Below, piece after piece: positions 51,169-60,460 of a stretch of 64,000 nucleotides of DNA. The notes under the pieces were generated by a model. It was not told the origin of the DNA. It saw only the letters and a program-made list of their open reading frames with translations, and did no database searches. This stretch comes from Marine Group II euryarchaeote MED-G37 (lineage in GTDB: Archaea; Thermoplasmatota; Poseidoniia; Poseidoniales; Thalassarchaeaceae): assembly GCA_002457555.1 (NCBI GenBank), contig NTJQ01000002.1, forward strand, positions 1 to 64,000, given 5' to 3'. A program made the position numbers and the translations under genes. Every line of letters begins with the position of its first letter. The stretch's first letter is position 1.

Positions 51169-52131
51169 ATGGCCGATGCGACAGACTCACGGATTTTGGT
51201 CACCGGAGCGCTCGGCCAAATTGGAACTGAACTGGTCGAAGCACTACGCACTCGCTACGGCGCAGATGCAGTCGTCGCTAGCGACGTTCGAGATCTCCCA
51301 GATCATCCGTGTGTAGTTGGAGGGCCTTACAGAAATCTGAGTGTTATTGATGCTGATGCCTTCGATGAGGTAGTAGTTGAGGAATCGATTGGAACCGTAT
51401 ATCACTTGGCCGCAATCCTAAGTGCAACCGGAGAGAAAAATCCCGAGTTGTGTGAAAGAATCAATGTGGGTGGTACAGTTACGGTTTTGGAAGCTGCTCG
51501 TAAACACGGATTGAGAGTTTATGCACCATCATCAATTGCAGTTTTTGGCCCCGATGCTTCAAAGCACGCTCCTCAGGTTGGCCCACTTAACCCTACAACC
51601 ATGTATGGTAAAACCAAGGTGACTGGAGAGCGTTTGGCAATGAATTACTGGAAGCAATACGGAGTTGATGTTCGAGGAATCAGGTATCCGGGTTTAATTT
51701 CTTACAAGGCTCCTGCTGGTGGAGGTACTACGGATTATGCAGTAGATATATTTCATGCCGCACTTGAAAACGGGCACTACGATTGCTTTGTTCGTGCAGA
51801 TACTCGCCTACCAATGATGTACATGGACGATGCTATACGCGCAACTATCGATTTGATGGATGCCCCTCTTGAGTCAATCGGTGAATCTCGCGGAGGTTAC
51901 AACCTCTCCGGTTGTTCGTTTACAGCCTCTGAAATCGCGGATGCGGTTGCAGCTAGAGTACCAGGATTCACTTGCGATTTCAAGCCCGACGTAAGGCAGG
52001 AGTATGCCGACTCTTGGCCTGATTCGGTTGACGATTCAGCTGCCCAGCAAGATTGGGGATGGAATGCTGAGTATGATTTGGACGCACTTTGTGATGCAAT
52101 GATTTCCGGACTTCAATCCTCATCAATCTGA
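51169..52131 (+). CDS. NAD-dependent SDR, L-threonine 3-dehydrogenase-like
   Basis: This 320-residue extended short-chain dehydrogenase has the Rossmann motif VTGALGQIGTELVEAL (residues 11-26), YHLAAILSATGEKNP, APSSIAVFGP and the catalytic YGKTK. The segments GTTDYAVDIFHAAL and DTRLPMMYMDDAI are those of GalE-like L-threonine dehydrogenases, which oxidise threonine to 2-amino-3-ketobutyrate. A UDP-sugar epimerase is the main alternative but fits the DTRLPMMYMDDA segment less well. Its last 19 bases overlap the 3' end of the convergent thermosome gene. Confidence 0.88.
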   Translation: MADATDSRILVTGALGQIGTELVEALRTRYGADAVVASDVRDLPDHPCVVGGPYRNLSVIDADAFDEVVVEESIGTVYHLAAILSATGEKNPELCERINVGGTVTVLEAARKHGLRVYAPSSIAVFGPDASKHAPQVGPLNPTTMYGKTKVTGERLAMNYWKQYGVDVRGIRYPGLISYKAPAGGGTTDYAVDIFHAALENGHYDCFVRADTRLPMMYMDDAIRATIDLMDAPLESIGESRGGYNLSGCSFTASEIADAVAARVPGFTCDFKPDVRQEYADSWPDSVDDSAAQQDWGWNAEYDLDALCDAMISGLQSSSI

Positions 52132-53708
52132 TTTGACCAATCAGGAGTACTTGGCTCGACATTTGCCCATAGAACATCATCGATTCTCAATACGGTAATT
52201 GCCGCTTCAGTTGCGCCAATAAAGGCTTGTCGAGCAACGAAAAGAGGGTCATGAATTCCTAATTCCCCCATATCTGCCTTCTCTCCACTCATCGCATCAA
52301 GTCCGTGCCATGAGCCGTGTTCTACTTGTGCCGCTGATAGAGCCAAAATCTCATCGATTGGATCTAGTCCTGCATTCTCTGCTAGAACACGGGGGATTAC
52401 TTCTAGAGCGTCTGCAAAGCCCTCAATTGCCAATTGTTCCCTCCCTTTCTGAGTTGTAGCATAGGAACGAAGGTGACGAGCTAAATGAATTTGAGTCCCT
52501 CCCCCGCCGGGAAGCACCTTCGGCTCACGAACCAATCTGAATGCTACGCCAAGAGCATCGTCGAATGTTCTGCTAACCTCCGCGCGCATTGTGGATGTAG
52601 TTCCACGTAGAAGAGCGGTCATAGCACAACCTTCACCATCGATTCTTACGTGCCAGGCATCGTCTATCTTATCCGCTGCACGCTTGGTGTAAGTTCCTTC
52701 GTCCCCAGCAGACATCCTATTCGCGTCTCGAACCATCTTCGCTCCAGTAAGAATCGATAATCGTTCCAGATCCTCTCTTTCAAACCTACGATAGGCGGTT
52801 ATTCCAGCCGCTTTCAACAAGGGGGCAGCCTCGTCGGCTATCCCATCTCGGACGCAAAGCAGGTCAATTCCTAGTGAAGAAAGGCCGGCAACCTGTTCGG
52901 CTAATTTTACTCTCTTCCTCTCTTGGAATCCCGAAAGTACACCAGTGTTTCGAATCTCAATTTGTGCATCGAACTCTAATTCTCGATTTTCAAACCCTCC
53001 ATCGATAATGGCTATTTTACCTCCATCAGAATGACTTTCTGTGGTGGAATCAAGTCGTTGTTTCTTGAGCATTAAGCCGTGAATGATTTCAGATTCTGCA
53101 GCGCCACCACCAGCCATTTGTAGGCGCTTAACTCGAATCCTCTCAAGGTCGTCACCCCCCTCTTCATTTTCTAATGCACGAGCTGCTTCTAGCGCTAAAA
53201 CAGTCATTTTCTTAGCCAAGACTGTATCAATCTTGCCAGCCATAGTAGTCGCTGTTGTTGTAATCAAATCATCATCTGAGGCATCTCTAGAAATTTCTTC
53301 TAACTGACAAAGCGACTCTTCCGCCGCAATACGATATCCATTCATTATTATTGTCGGATGAACTCCTATTCTCGATAGTTCCAGCGCATTGCGCAATAGT
53401 TCTGCCGTTAGGAGGACGGAAGTAGTAGTCCCATCTCTAGCAATTCTATCTTGAGCTGAACTAGTAGCGATGAGAAGATTAGCAGTGGGATGCTCAACCT
53501 TTGCAGTCTCAAGAACAGTAACTCCGTCATTGGTGACGACAATCTCGCCATTCTCATCGACTAGCATCTTGTCCGAGCCTCTAGGCCCTAAAGTCGACCT
53601 AACAGCGCCTGCAAGTGCTATGGCCGCATTGGTGTTGTTTACCAACGCAGAGCGCCCCTCTATACGGTCGGTATCCTGCAAGGCAACATCCTGCTCGGAC
53701 TCGACCAT
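52113..53708 (-). CDS. Group II chaperonin (thermosome) subunit
   Basis: This 531-residue subunit folds proteins inside a double-ring cage. [21 protein letters not shown], the nucleotide loop [50 protein letters not shown] and [13 protein letters not shown] are thermosome landmarks. It differs from typical subunits in RDGTTT instead of GDGTTT, GGGGTQ instead of GGGAxE, and a C terminus without GGM repeats (WSNQIDED). It may be a specialised paralogue. It is divergent from the HSP20-like and dnaK genes, forming a chaperone locus. Confidence 0.92.
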   Translation of the reverse strand: MVESEQDVALQDTDRIEGRSALVNNTNAAIALAGAVRSTLGPRGSDKMLVDENGEIVVTNDGVTVLETAKVEHPTANLLIATSSAQDRIARDGTTTSVLLTAELLRNALELSRIGVHPTIIMNGYRIAAEESLCQLEEISRDASDDDLITTTATTMAGKIDTVLAKKMTVLALEAARALENEEGGDDLERIRVKRLQMAGGGAAESEIIHGLMLKKQRLDSTTESHSDGGKIAIIDGGFENRELEFDAQIEIRNTGVLSGFQERKRVKLAEQVAGLSSLGIDLLCVRDGIADEAAPLLKAAGITAYRRFEREDLERLSILTGAKMVRDANRMSAGDEGTYTKRAADKIDDAWHVRIDGEGCAMTALLRGTTSTMRAEVSRTFDDALGVAFRLVREPKVLPGGGGTQIHLARHLRSYATTQKGREQLAIEGFADALEVIPRVLAENAGLDPIDEILALSAAQVEHGSWHGLDAMSGEKADMGELGIHDPLFVARQAFIGATEAAITVLRIDDVLWANVEPSTPDWSNQIDED

Positions 53709-53748
53709 GTGGATTGCGAATCAAAGGCCCGTTTTCAATGCGATGTTG

Positions 53749-53758
53749 CCGATATCGG
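53749..53758. promoter_or_regulatory. 10-base palindrome upstream of the thermosome gene
   Basis: CCGATATCGG lies about 41-50 bases upstream of the thermosome start in the divergent chaperone promoter region. It is short and could occur by chance. Confidence 0.2.
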
Positions 53759-53818
53759 AACGTAATCACGCCTCGTGTGTGCACCCCGCACCCTCGTGCG
53801 CGAGTGCCCTAGTTACCG

Positions 53819-53854
53819 TTTGATTCAAATATGGCAGAATGCTCGGACTATACA
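53819..53854 (+). promoter_or_regulatory. Promoter of the HSP20-like/dnaK genes
   Basis: CTATACA (53848-53854) is a TATA-like box centred 27 bases before ATG 53878, fitting a leaderless transcript. TTTGATTC at 53819-53826, about 27 bases upstream of it, also occurs on the opposite strand at 53717-53724, close to the thermosome start, so it may be a shared heat-shock element. Confidence 0.4.
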
Positions 53855-53877
53855 ACCTCGAGTTGAGTAGTGGTATT

Positions 53878-54516
53878 ATGAGCACACCGGAAAGAGACGA
53901 ATTCGAGGAGAGAATGCTCGAACAGATGGCCAAAATGTTCGCGGACATGGGCATGCCAATCGATGTCGAATTGCTTCAAAATATGATGCGACAGGTCCGC
54001 GATCAATTTGAGGAGATGGGCCTTGATCCAGAGCGTATGGCTTCGACTGAGATAAAAATGGGAACCGATGTAGATCCTGAAGAGTTCCGAAAGCAGATGG
54101 AATCCATGCTCAACGGCCCAGGTGGAATGGGTGAGATGTTCCGAAATATGGGAATCAAAGTTCAATTTGAAGGTAATACACCTGCCGAAGTCCCTGAGAT
54201 TGAGGTCGAGGAAGAAGTAGCTGAAGAACCAGATAATGATCTGCCATTGGAAGATATATTCATTCATGAAGATAGAATGTGCATTACAGTAGACATATCC
54301 AGATTCACCGATCTACAACAAGAAGAGATCGAGCTTAACCTAACCAGCGGCGGTGAGATATTACAACTGATGAAGACAACACAAATGCGCCCTTTGAAGC
54401 GCTACACCCTTCCTCATTCGGCAGACAATATTGTGGAATGGGACCTAAACAATGGAATTCTTGATGTTAAATTCGACATCAATTCGGAGGCTACAACAGC
54501 CGACGAAAGTGAGTGA
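53878..54516 (+). CDS. HSP20-like (alpha-crystallin/CS-fold) protein beside dnaK
   Basis: From ATG 53878 the product is 212 residues. The first ~95 are Met/Glu-rich and helical with a repeated-looking pattern (ERMLEQMAKMFADMGMPID; MLNGPGGMGEMFRNMG). A middle acidic linker (EVEEEVAEEPDNDLPLED) leads to a C-terminal ~90-residue beta domain (IFIHEDRMCITVDISRFTD; ILQLMKTTQMRPLKRYTLP; VEWDLNNGILDVKFDI) like a small heat-shock/CS fold. The final NGILDVKF resembles the GVLTV-type beta strand of HSP20. The gene ends 21 bases before dnaK, so it is likely a co-chaperone. Exact role unknown. Confidence 0.68.
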   Translation: MSTPERDEFEERMLEQMAKMFADMGMPIDVELLQNMMRQVRDQFEEMGLDPERMASTEIKMGTDVDPEEFRKQMESMLNGPGGMGEMFRNMGIKVQFEGNTPAEVPEIEVEEEVAEEPDNDLPLEDIFIHEDRMCITVDISRFTDLQQEEIELNLTSGGEILQLMKTTQMRPLKRYTLPHSADNIVEWDLNNGILDVKFDINSEATTADESE

Positions 54517-54537
54517 AATCTCAATGGAGTGAATGAA

Positions 54538-56424
54538 ATGAGTAAAGCAGTAATTGGAATAGACCTTGGAACGACGAATAGTTGCGTTGCTACTCTAGAA
54601 GGTGGTAAGGCTACAGTAATACCGAATTCAGAAGGAAGTAGAACTACCCCCTCAGTGGTAGCCTTCACTAAAGATGGAGACCGCCTTGTTGGAATTACCG
54701 CAAAGAGACAAGCGGTTACTAACTCAGAACGTACAATCATGTCTGTCAAGAGAGAAATGGGTACTGATTGGAAGCAAACAATTGGCGACGATGAGTTTAC
54801 CCCACAAGAAATCTCAGCATACGTACTACAGAAGCTGAAGGCCGATGCTGAGGCATACCTTGGACAAGAGGTAACACAGGCTGTTATCACTTGTCCAGCA
54901 TACTTTAGCGATGCACAAAGAAAGGCAACTCGAGACGCGGGTAGAATCGCTGGTTTAGAAGTACTACGTATAATCAACGAGCCTACTGCAGCTGCATTGG
55001 CTTATGGTGTCGACAAGGACGATGATCAGACAATTTTGGTATACGATCTCGGTGGTGGTACCTTCGATGTCTCAATTCTAGAAATTTACCTAGTAGATGA
55101 TCAACCCCAAATCGAAGTAAAGGCAACTAGCGGAGACAATCGATTGGGTGGCGACGATTTCGACGAGGTCGTAGTCGAATGGATTCTATCCGAATTCAAG
55201 AAGAATACGGGAATTGATCTGTCAGGTGATATACAAGCCATGAGTCGTCTACGAGAGGCTGCTGAGAAGGCAAAGATCGAGTTATCCGGAACCGGAACAA
55301 CTCAGATTAATCTGCCGTTTATCACCATGCGTGACGGACAGCCAGAACATCTTGACCTATCGCTATCTAGAGCGAAATTCGAGGAATTAATCGCCAATCT
55401 AATCGAGCGAACAATGGCTCCTACCCGTCAAGCAATGAAGGACGCAGGAGTGTCCAAGGGAGAGGTCGACAAGGTCATCCTGGTCGGAGGCTCAACACGT
55501 GTTCCTGCAGTACAGACAGCAATCGAACAGGAAGTTGGTAAAGCTCCATTCAAAGGTATCAACCCCGATGAGGCGGTTGCTGTTGGAGCCGCTCTTCAGG
55601 CTGGAATCATCGTTGGTGATGAAGGAGTAACCGATGTGCTACTTCTCGATGTTACTCCACTAACTCTCGGAATCGAGACCTTAGGTGGCGTGACTACGAT
55701 GATGATTGAGCGCAACACCACAATTCCGAGTCGCCGTTCGGAGGTATTCTCTACCGCCTCGGATAACCAACCAGCTGTAGAGGTCCATGTCTTACAAGGC
55801 GAGCGTGAATTCTCTAAAGACAATACAACGCTGGGGAGATTCCATCTCATGGGAATTCCACCTGCTCCACGCGGAATTCCACAGATTGAAGTTACCTTCG
55901 ATATAGACGCAAATGGAATCGTTAATGTATCGGCAAAAGATATCGGTACAGGGACTGAACAATCGATTAAGATAGAAAGTCAAACTTCTCTTTCAGAAGA
56001 TGAGATTCAATCAAAAATCTCCGAAGCTGAGGAGTTTGCAGAGGAAGACAAGCGCCGTAAGGCTAGAGTAGATCTACGAAACCAAGCCGATAGTATCGTT
56101 TACCAGACTCGAAAGATGATGGAAGATTCAGGTGAGAAATTGTCTGATGACGACAAGGCTCCAGTCAACGAGAAGTTGAATGAACTTGAAGAACTCATCA
56201 TGAATGAAGGTCAACCTATCGATTTCGAGGAACTTGATGAGGCTGCAATACAAGCAAAGATGGCTGAATTGGAAGAGGTCATGCACGGTGTCTCAACCAA
56301 ACTCTACGAGGCTGCTGCTGCGGAAATGGCCGAGCAACAGTCCGCAAATGAAGCGGCAGCGGATAGTGATGGTGTTGTCGAAGCAGATTTCGAAGTAGTC
56401 GATAGCGACGATGGCGACGAGTGA
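54538..56424 (+). CDS. dnaK: Hsp70 chaperone DnaK
   Basis: This 628-residue ATP-dependent chaperone has [14 protein letters not shown] at the N terminus, [14 protein letters not shown] and [11 protein letters not shown] in the ATPase domain, [15 protein letters not shown] at the linker/substrate domain and a C-terminal acidic tail ([10 protein letters not shown]). GGAG at 54526-54529 precedes ATG 54538 by eight bases. No dnaJ or grpE gene is in the window. Archaeal dnaK is thought to derive from bacteria. The HSP20-like gene upstream is probably cotranscribed. Confidence 0.97.
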   Translation: MSKAVIGIDLGTTNSCVATLEGGKATVIPNSEGSRTTPSVVAFTKDGDRLVGITAKRQAVTNSERTIMSVKREMGTDWKQTIGDDEFTPQEISAYVLQKLKADAEAYLGQEVTQAVITCPAYFSDAQRKATRDAGRIAGLEVLRIINEPTAAALAYGVDKDDDQTILVYDLGGGTFDVSILEIYLVDDQPQIEVKATSGDNRLGGDDFDEVVVEWILSEFKKNTGIDLSGDIQAMSRLREAAEKAKIELSGTGTTQINLPFITMRDGQPEHLDLSLSRAKFEELIANLIERTMAPTRQAMKDAGVSKGEVDKVILVGGSTRVPAVQTAIEQEVGKAPFKGINPDEAVAVGAALQAGIIVGDEGVTDVLLLDVTPLTLGIETLGGVTTMMIERNTTIPSRRSEVFSTASDNQPAVEVHVLQGEREFSKDNTTLGRFHLMGIPPAPRGIPQIEVTFDIDANGIVNVSAKDIGTGTEQSIKIESQTSLSEDEIQSKISEAEEFAEEDKRRKARVDLRNQADSIVYQTRKMMEDSGEKLSDDDKAPVNEKLNELEELIMNEGQPIDFEELDEAAIQAKMAELEEVMHGVSTKLYEAAAAEMAEQQSANEAAADSDGVVEADFEVVDSDDGDE

Positions 56425-56425
56425 T

Positions 56426-57928
56426 TCATCCCTGAGTAATCAAGCGATGCAAGGTTCGTACGTGAACACCCGTTCCACCGTGTGCCACACATGCGTTGGT
56501 ATCGACATTCCAAGCAGTTCCAGCGATGTCTAGATGAGCCCATGGGATTGCCGATTTATCCCCATCCTCATCTTCTCGCTCCTGAATGAATTGCTTTAGG
56601 AAGGCAGCAGCTGTATTTGCCCCTCCATAGCGACCCTTTCCACCATTCCTAACATCTGCAAACTTGGAACTTGTCATTTCTTTTTCAAAAGCAGGCAGTA
56701 ATGGCATTGGCCAAGCCAATTCGTCTACTGAATTACCGGCTTGATGAATACTTTCTCTCAACTTATCATCATTGGACCAAAGTCCAGATGCCTCTTGGCC
56801 TAATGCAACAACACAAGCCCCTGTCAAGGTAGCAAGATCGATGATGTATGAGGGGTCTAGTTCTGCTGCTTTCCACAATCCATCAGATAGCACATTTCGA
56901 CCCTCTGCATCAGTGCTGAAAATTTCAATCGTCTTTCCGGAGTAAGTGTCGATTACATCTCCTGGTCTGTAGGCTTCTGCGCTTGGCATATTTTCAGCCA
57001 TGCAGGTTATTCCATTTACCCGCCCTTCGTGTCCCGTAGCCCAAAGTGCTTGGAAAAGTCCGAAAACGGTTGCTGAGCCGTGCATATCGTACTTCATGTC
57101 CCACATGCCTTGACTAGGTTTTATCGAAATCCCACCGGTGTCAAAGGTGATTCCTTTTCCGACTATACAAGGTACTTGATCGCCTGTTTGTACGTTTGGA
57201 TTTAATCGGAAAAAAACCATACAGGGTTTGCGAATGCTACCTTTTCCGACAGCGATAACACCATGCATACCTTCTTTCTGTAGTCTTGCATAATCCCATA
57301 CTTCAACCTCGACATTATTCTTGCCTTCAGCCCATTCGAGCGCTCGGCGACCAAATTCCTCGGGGTACAATCGGTTTGCTGGCTCATTTGCTAGGTCGCG
57401 ACTTAGGTGAACACCGGTTGTAACAAGGCCCGCTTTCTCGATAGATTCACTCAGAGCTTCGAGATGGCGGTCGTGTGCTTGACATTCTAATGTCCAACCA
57501 TCGTAATTCTTTTCTTGGTCCTTTTTCTGATATTTATCAAACTCATAATCTCTCAGCATCATTCCTTCAGCGAAAGCAGTCATATTTTCTGTTGACCATC
57601 CCGAAGTAAAGCGAATCACGATGTCATTACCAAGGTCCTTAGATAGGCTTGCAAGGCACTTCGCAGCAGTATCTCGGGCAACTTTGTGAGTGAGGTTTTC
57701 TTTCTTCCCGACACCGATGAAAATTACAGTGCAACCCTTGGTCCAAACATTCAGGGATTCTCCTGCCTTACCTGAAATCGCATCGCTCGCTGCTGCGGCC
57801 TTAACAGCAATACTTGGTCCACGTCCAAGGCCAACCGTAGTGTTGTTCGGAGCCTTGTCTAGACCCTTGAATACGGGAATAATCATAATCTCTCCAGTCC
57901 GGTCAAAATTAGCGCAACTTGCCTTCAT
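56426..57928 (-). CDS. Leucyl aminopeptidase (M17 family)
   Basis: This 500-residue dizinc exopeptidase removes N-terminal residues from peptides. VGKGITFDTGGISIKPSQGMWDMKYDMHGSA supplies the first metal ligands and FSTDAEGRNVLSDGLWKA the Asp-Glu metal motif with the conserved arginine; LATLTGACVVALG follows. The N terminus MKASCANFDRTGEIMIIPVF matches family starts, so I keep 57928 rather than ATG 57886. A TATA-like GTATATTGG lies about 24 bases upstream. It converges on dnaK with one base between stops and would act in cytosolic peptide turnover. Confidence 0.93.
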   Translation of the reverse strand: MKASCANFDRTGEIMIIPVFKGLDKAPNNTTVGLGRGPSIAVKAAAASDAISGKAGESLNVWTKGCTVIFIGVGKKENLTHKVARDTAAKCLASLSKDLGNDIVIRFTSGWSTENMTAFAEGMMLRDYEFDKYQKKDQEKNYDGWTLECQAHDRHLEALSESIEKAGLVTTGVHLSRDLANEPANRLYPEEFGRRALEWAEGKNNVEVEVWDYARLQKEGMHGVIAVGKGSIRKPCMVFFRLNPNVQTGDQVPCIVGKGITFDTGGISIKPSQGMWDMKYDMHGSATVFGLFQALWATGHEGRVNGITCMAENMPSAEAYRPGDVIDTYSGKTIEIFSTDAEGRNVLSDGLWKAAELDPSYIIDLATLTGACVVALGQEASGLWSNDDKLRESIHQAGNSVDELAWPMPLLPAFEKEMTSSKFADVRNGGKGRYGGANTAAAFLKQFIQEREDEDGDKSAIPWAHLDIAGTAWNVDTNACVAHGGTGVHVRTLHRLITQG

Positions 57929-57946
57929 AGATTATGGGAAAAAGTT

Positions 57947-57955
57947 CCAATATAC
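57947..57955 (-). promoter_or_regulatory. Candidate TATA box of the leucyl aminopeptidase gene
   Basis: On the minus strand GTATATTGG is centred about 24 bases before ATG 57928, compatible with a nearly leaderless mRNA and helping to choose that start. The remaining gap 57929-58019 is A/T-rich and holds no gene. Confidence 0.4.
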
Positions 57956-58019
57956 AAAGAATATCTAAAGAAATTCTTAATTTCAAGACATCTTTTCATA
58001 GTATATTCTATTTTTCTCA

Positions 58020-59363
58020 TTAAAAATCGGTATTTTTTCTTCGTCCTGCAAAAGTCGCCAGAAGTATTGTAAATAAATGAATAAACATTGAAGGCGCGGG
58101 TAAGAATCCTTCTTTACCCTCTGAAATTTCTACTATAGAATCCTCAATATGTTCTTCCACCCATTGAGAAGCATCGATTACTCTCTTTTGGTAATGTATA
58201 CTCCAGGTGCCATCTTCGATAAGGGTTAGATTTCTACCATCTAAGGTGATCTTGGTTTGATTTGTGGCATTTACTCCAAATAGGGGTGAATGCCAAAGTA
58301 ATTCTCCACTTAAATCAGAATACTGTAAGGTGGCATTCGATGTACTCGCTCTTCCAAGATTTACCACATGAGCATCGACTTTATCACCATTTATCTCGAT
58401 GCTTTCCACAATCAGTCGAGCACGCCAATACCAGACATTCTCGATTAGATATTTCATTACATCCAGCTCCTCATCGAGTCTTTGAGATAATGGCTCTATC
58501 GTTCCAAGGAGAAATTGCTCGTCGTCGGTCTCAAAGGTGAAGGTTGGATAACCCATCACTCCATATCCGTAATCACGACTAGTTCCACAATTGGGGTATA
58601 GTCCTTGGTTAGCGTTACGAATAGGTATGTCTGAAATATTGGAATTCACTTCATCCTTAATGTAATGAAACATCTCCCAGTCCGACGGCTGTTCAGGCCA
58701 CTTACCCCATGGATAAAGCATGATCCAAACACCTGTATGCATGGTGATGTACAGGTCGGCATGTGGCACAACTTCGTTCATGTAAATCGAATTTGCAAGA
58801 GTTTCAGATTCGCTGAAGGCACTACTTCCAGGTTGGGTGGTCGGGCAGGTATTCCAGTAGTGGTCGTAATTTCTGTTTAGATCAACTTGGTTGATATTCC
58901 ATCTTGTGTCGAAGTCATTACCATCCGCGTTTAGCATAATCAGAATATGTAATTCAGTCGTCGATAATACATCCAGAACGTCTTGTTCTCCATCAGTCCA
59001 ACCCTCGATGTAATACTCAGCAACTAGGAAAGCAAGTTCAGTCCCAAGATGTTCATTTCCATGATGTCCACCATCGATGTAAACAACGTCTTTTTCATTT
59101 CCATCTGGTTTGGTTTCTTGACTCCAATCAGAAATTTGCAACATCCAAAGATTCCTTCCCATTTCGGTTTGACCTACAACTAGAAGGTTGACGATTTCGG
59201 GGTAGTCATCCGCCCATTCGTTTAGGTCTAAGGTTAGAGTGGCATAGGAATGATACCAATGCTCTTGGATAATATCTGGCTGCCCAATCTGCGCGGTAGC
59301 TACAGGCGAAGTGGAGACAGTGAGCATTGATGCTACTACCAATACCGTTAGCCAGCGGCGCAT
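58020..59363 (-). CDS. Exported M14 zinc carboxypeptidase with C-terminal sorting-type tail
   Basis: This 447-residue protein has a signal peptide (MRRWLTVLVVASMLTVSTSP, cut near ATAQ) and the M14 carboxypeptidase fold. GGHHGNEHLGTELA (His101, Glu104) gives the first zinc ligands, MHTGVWIMLYPWG the third (His), and PTFTFETDDEQ the catalytic Glu. A beta-rich domain follows (315-415). The C terminus APSMFIHLFTILLATFAGRRK is a short motif, hydrophobic helix and Arg-rich end, like tails recognised by archaeal sorting enzymes. It would digest peptides at the cell surface. Its start codon lies in the centre of a perfect palindrome (59353-59372). Confidence 0.88.
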   Translation of the reverse strand: MRRWLTVLVVASMLTVSTSPVATAQIGQPDIIQEHWYHSYATLTLDLNEWADDYPEIVNLLVVGQTEMGRNLWMLQISDWSQETKPDGNEKDVVYIDGGHHGNEHLGTELAFLVAEYYIEGWTDGEQDVLDVLSTTELHILIMLNADGNDFDTRWNINQVDLNRNYDHYWNTCPTTQPGSSAFSESETLANSIYMNEVVPHADLYITMHTGVWIMLYPWGKWPEQPSDWEMFHYIKDEVNSNISDIPIRNANQGLYPNCGTSRDYGYGVMGYPTFTFETDDEQFLLGTIEPLSQRLDEELDVMKYLIENVWYWRARLIVESIEINGDKVDAHVVNLGRASTSNATLQYSDLSGELLWHSPLFGVNATNQTKITLDGRNLTLIEDGTWSIHYQKRVIDASQWVEEHIEDSIVEISEGKEGFLPAPSMFIHLFTILLATFAGRRKNTDF

Positions 59364-59372
59364 GCGCCGCTG
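59353..59372. promoter_or_regulatory. Perfect 20-base palindrome centred on the M14 start codon
   Basis: CAGCGGCGCATGCGCCGCTG reads the same on both strands, with the ATG of the M14 gene at its centre. In RNA the arms could pair and hide the start codon if a leader of at least ten bases is made. A TATA-like GTATACAAAT (59403-59412 on the minus strand) would give a leader of about 20 bases containing the left arm. No ribosome site is seen. Confidence 0.45.
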
Positions 59373-59421
59373 TAGGGGTTCTTACCTACAATCATTCGCA
59401 CGATTTGTATACAAAAATGAA

Positions 59422-60339
59422 TCAATCTCGATCAGCGATGTGCGCGGCAAGAATTTTCGTTGCGATTAATGCAGCGTTAAATTGCGTTAAACGATCATCA
59501 CCAGGTGCGATTTCATTGACATCGGCTCCGATAACCTCAGCCTCGCTGGCAAATAGCTCTTGTATGATTTCCACCGCACCCCAATGAGTCAAACCACCGG
59601 GAACTGGGGTGCCTGTATCGGGAACCAATGAACCATCCAGCCCATCGATATCAAAAGTCAACCAAACAGGTCCACTTAACTGGTTAATCCGTTGAATTAG
59701 ATTGTTCCAAGCCGTCTTTCCAGCAGAAGGGCTGAAGAGTTCTTGAGCATAGAAGGTCTCAACTCGATTTTCAGTTTCCGCGAACTTTTCTTCATCAAGT
59801 GAATATGCACGTATTCCAATTTGCAAAAGGCCGCCAATACCGCAATCTAAAGATCGTCTTGCAGCAGTGCCATGACTGAATCTCTCTCCATTCAGTGAAT
59901 CTCGCAGATCGGCATGAGCATCGATCTGAACTATGGTTAGTTTCGACAGATCACCAGCGATAGCGGGGTGATTTCGTAAAGCTTCCACAACCGGTGGTAG
60001 AAGCCCATGCTCTCCACCTAAAATAATGGGAAATTGCTCTGCATTAAACCATGGAAAAAGATAATCACGAATAGAATCTAATTGTTCTCTTAGAGTCCCT
60101 GCCTCAGAACCCCAAGCCGAGGCAGTATGAAATGCAAGTCCACAAGGGAACTCTTCTTCGAGCAACGGGTCGTATAATTCGACCTGTGAACTCACCTCAA
60201 TTGCGGCTGCCGGTCCATGTTCAGTCCCTTCTCCCCAACTAGTAGTCATCTCGAATGGAATAGGAAGAATTACCACATCCCAAGGCCCTTTTCGAGACTC
60301 GGAGAGCCCGAGGAAAGTAGGGTTAGCCTCCTCGTTCAT
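59422..60339 (-). CDS. Agmatinase/ureohydrolase family enzyme
   Basis: This 305-residue dimanganese ureohydrolase probably hydrolyses agmatine to putrescine and urea. PIILGGEHGLLPPVVEAL (His111), VQIDAHADLRDSLNGERFSHGTAARR (Asp140, His142, Asp144) and TFDIDGLDGSLVPDTGTPVPGGL (Asp230, Asp232) are the metal ligands. A guanidinobutyrase or formimidoglutamase role cannot be excluded. The DUF6015-like gene is divergent by 121 bases. The M14 gene is downstream on the same strand. Confidence 0.9.
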   Translation of the reverse strand: MNEEANPTFLGLSESRKGPWDVVILPIPFEMTTSWGEGTEHGPAAAIEVSSQVELYDPLLEEEFPCGLAFHTASAWGSEAGTLREQLDSIRDYLFPWFNAEQFPIILGGEHGLLPPVVEALRNHPAIAGDLSKLTIVQIDAHADLRDSLNGERFSHGTAARRSLDCGIGGLLQIGIRAYSLDEEKFAETENRVETFYAQELFSPSAGKTAWNNLIQRINQLSGPVWLTFDIDGLDGSLVPDTGTPVPGGLTHWGAVEIIQELFASEAEVIGADVNEIAPGDDRLTQFNAALIATKILAAHIADRD

Positions 60340-60460
60340 GGGTTGTGCCGAGTCATTATTCGATTAACCACTTCGGGTCGAAGCCATAGGATTCGTGGAC
60401 TCGGTGTGCGATTGTTGATAAAGAACGGGCTTCCATATTCTACTACAGGAGGGGTATGCG

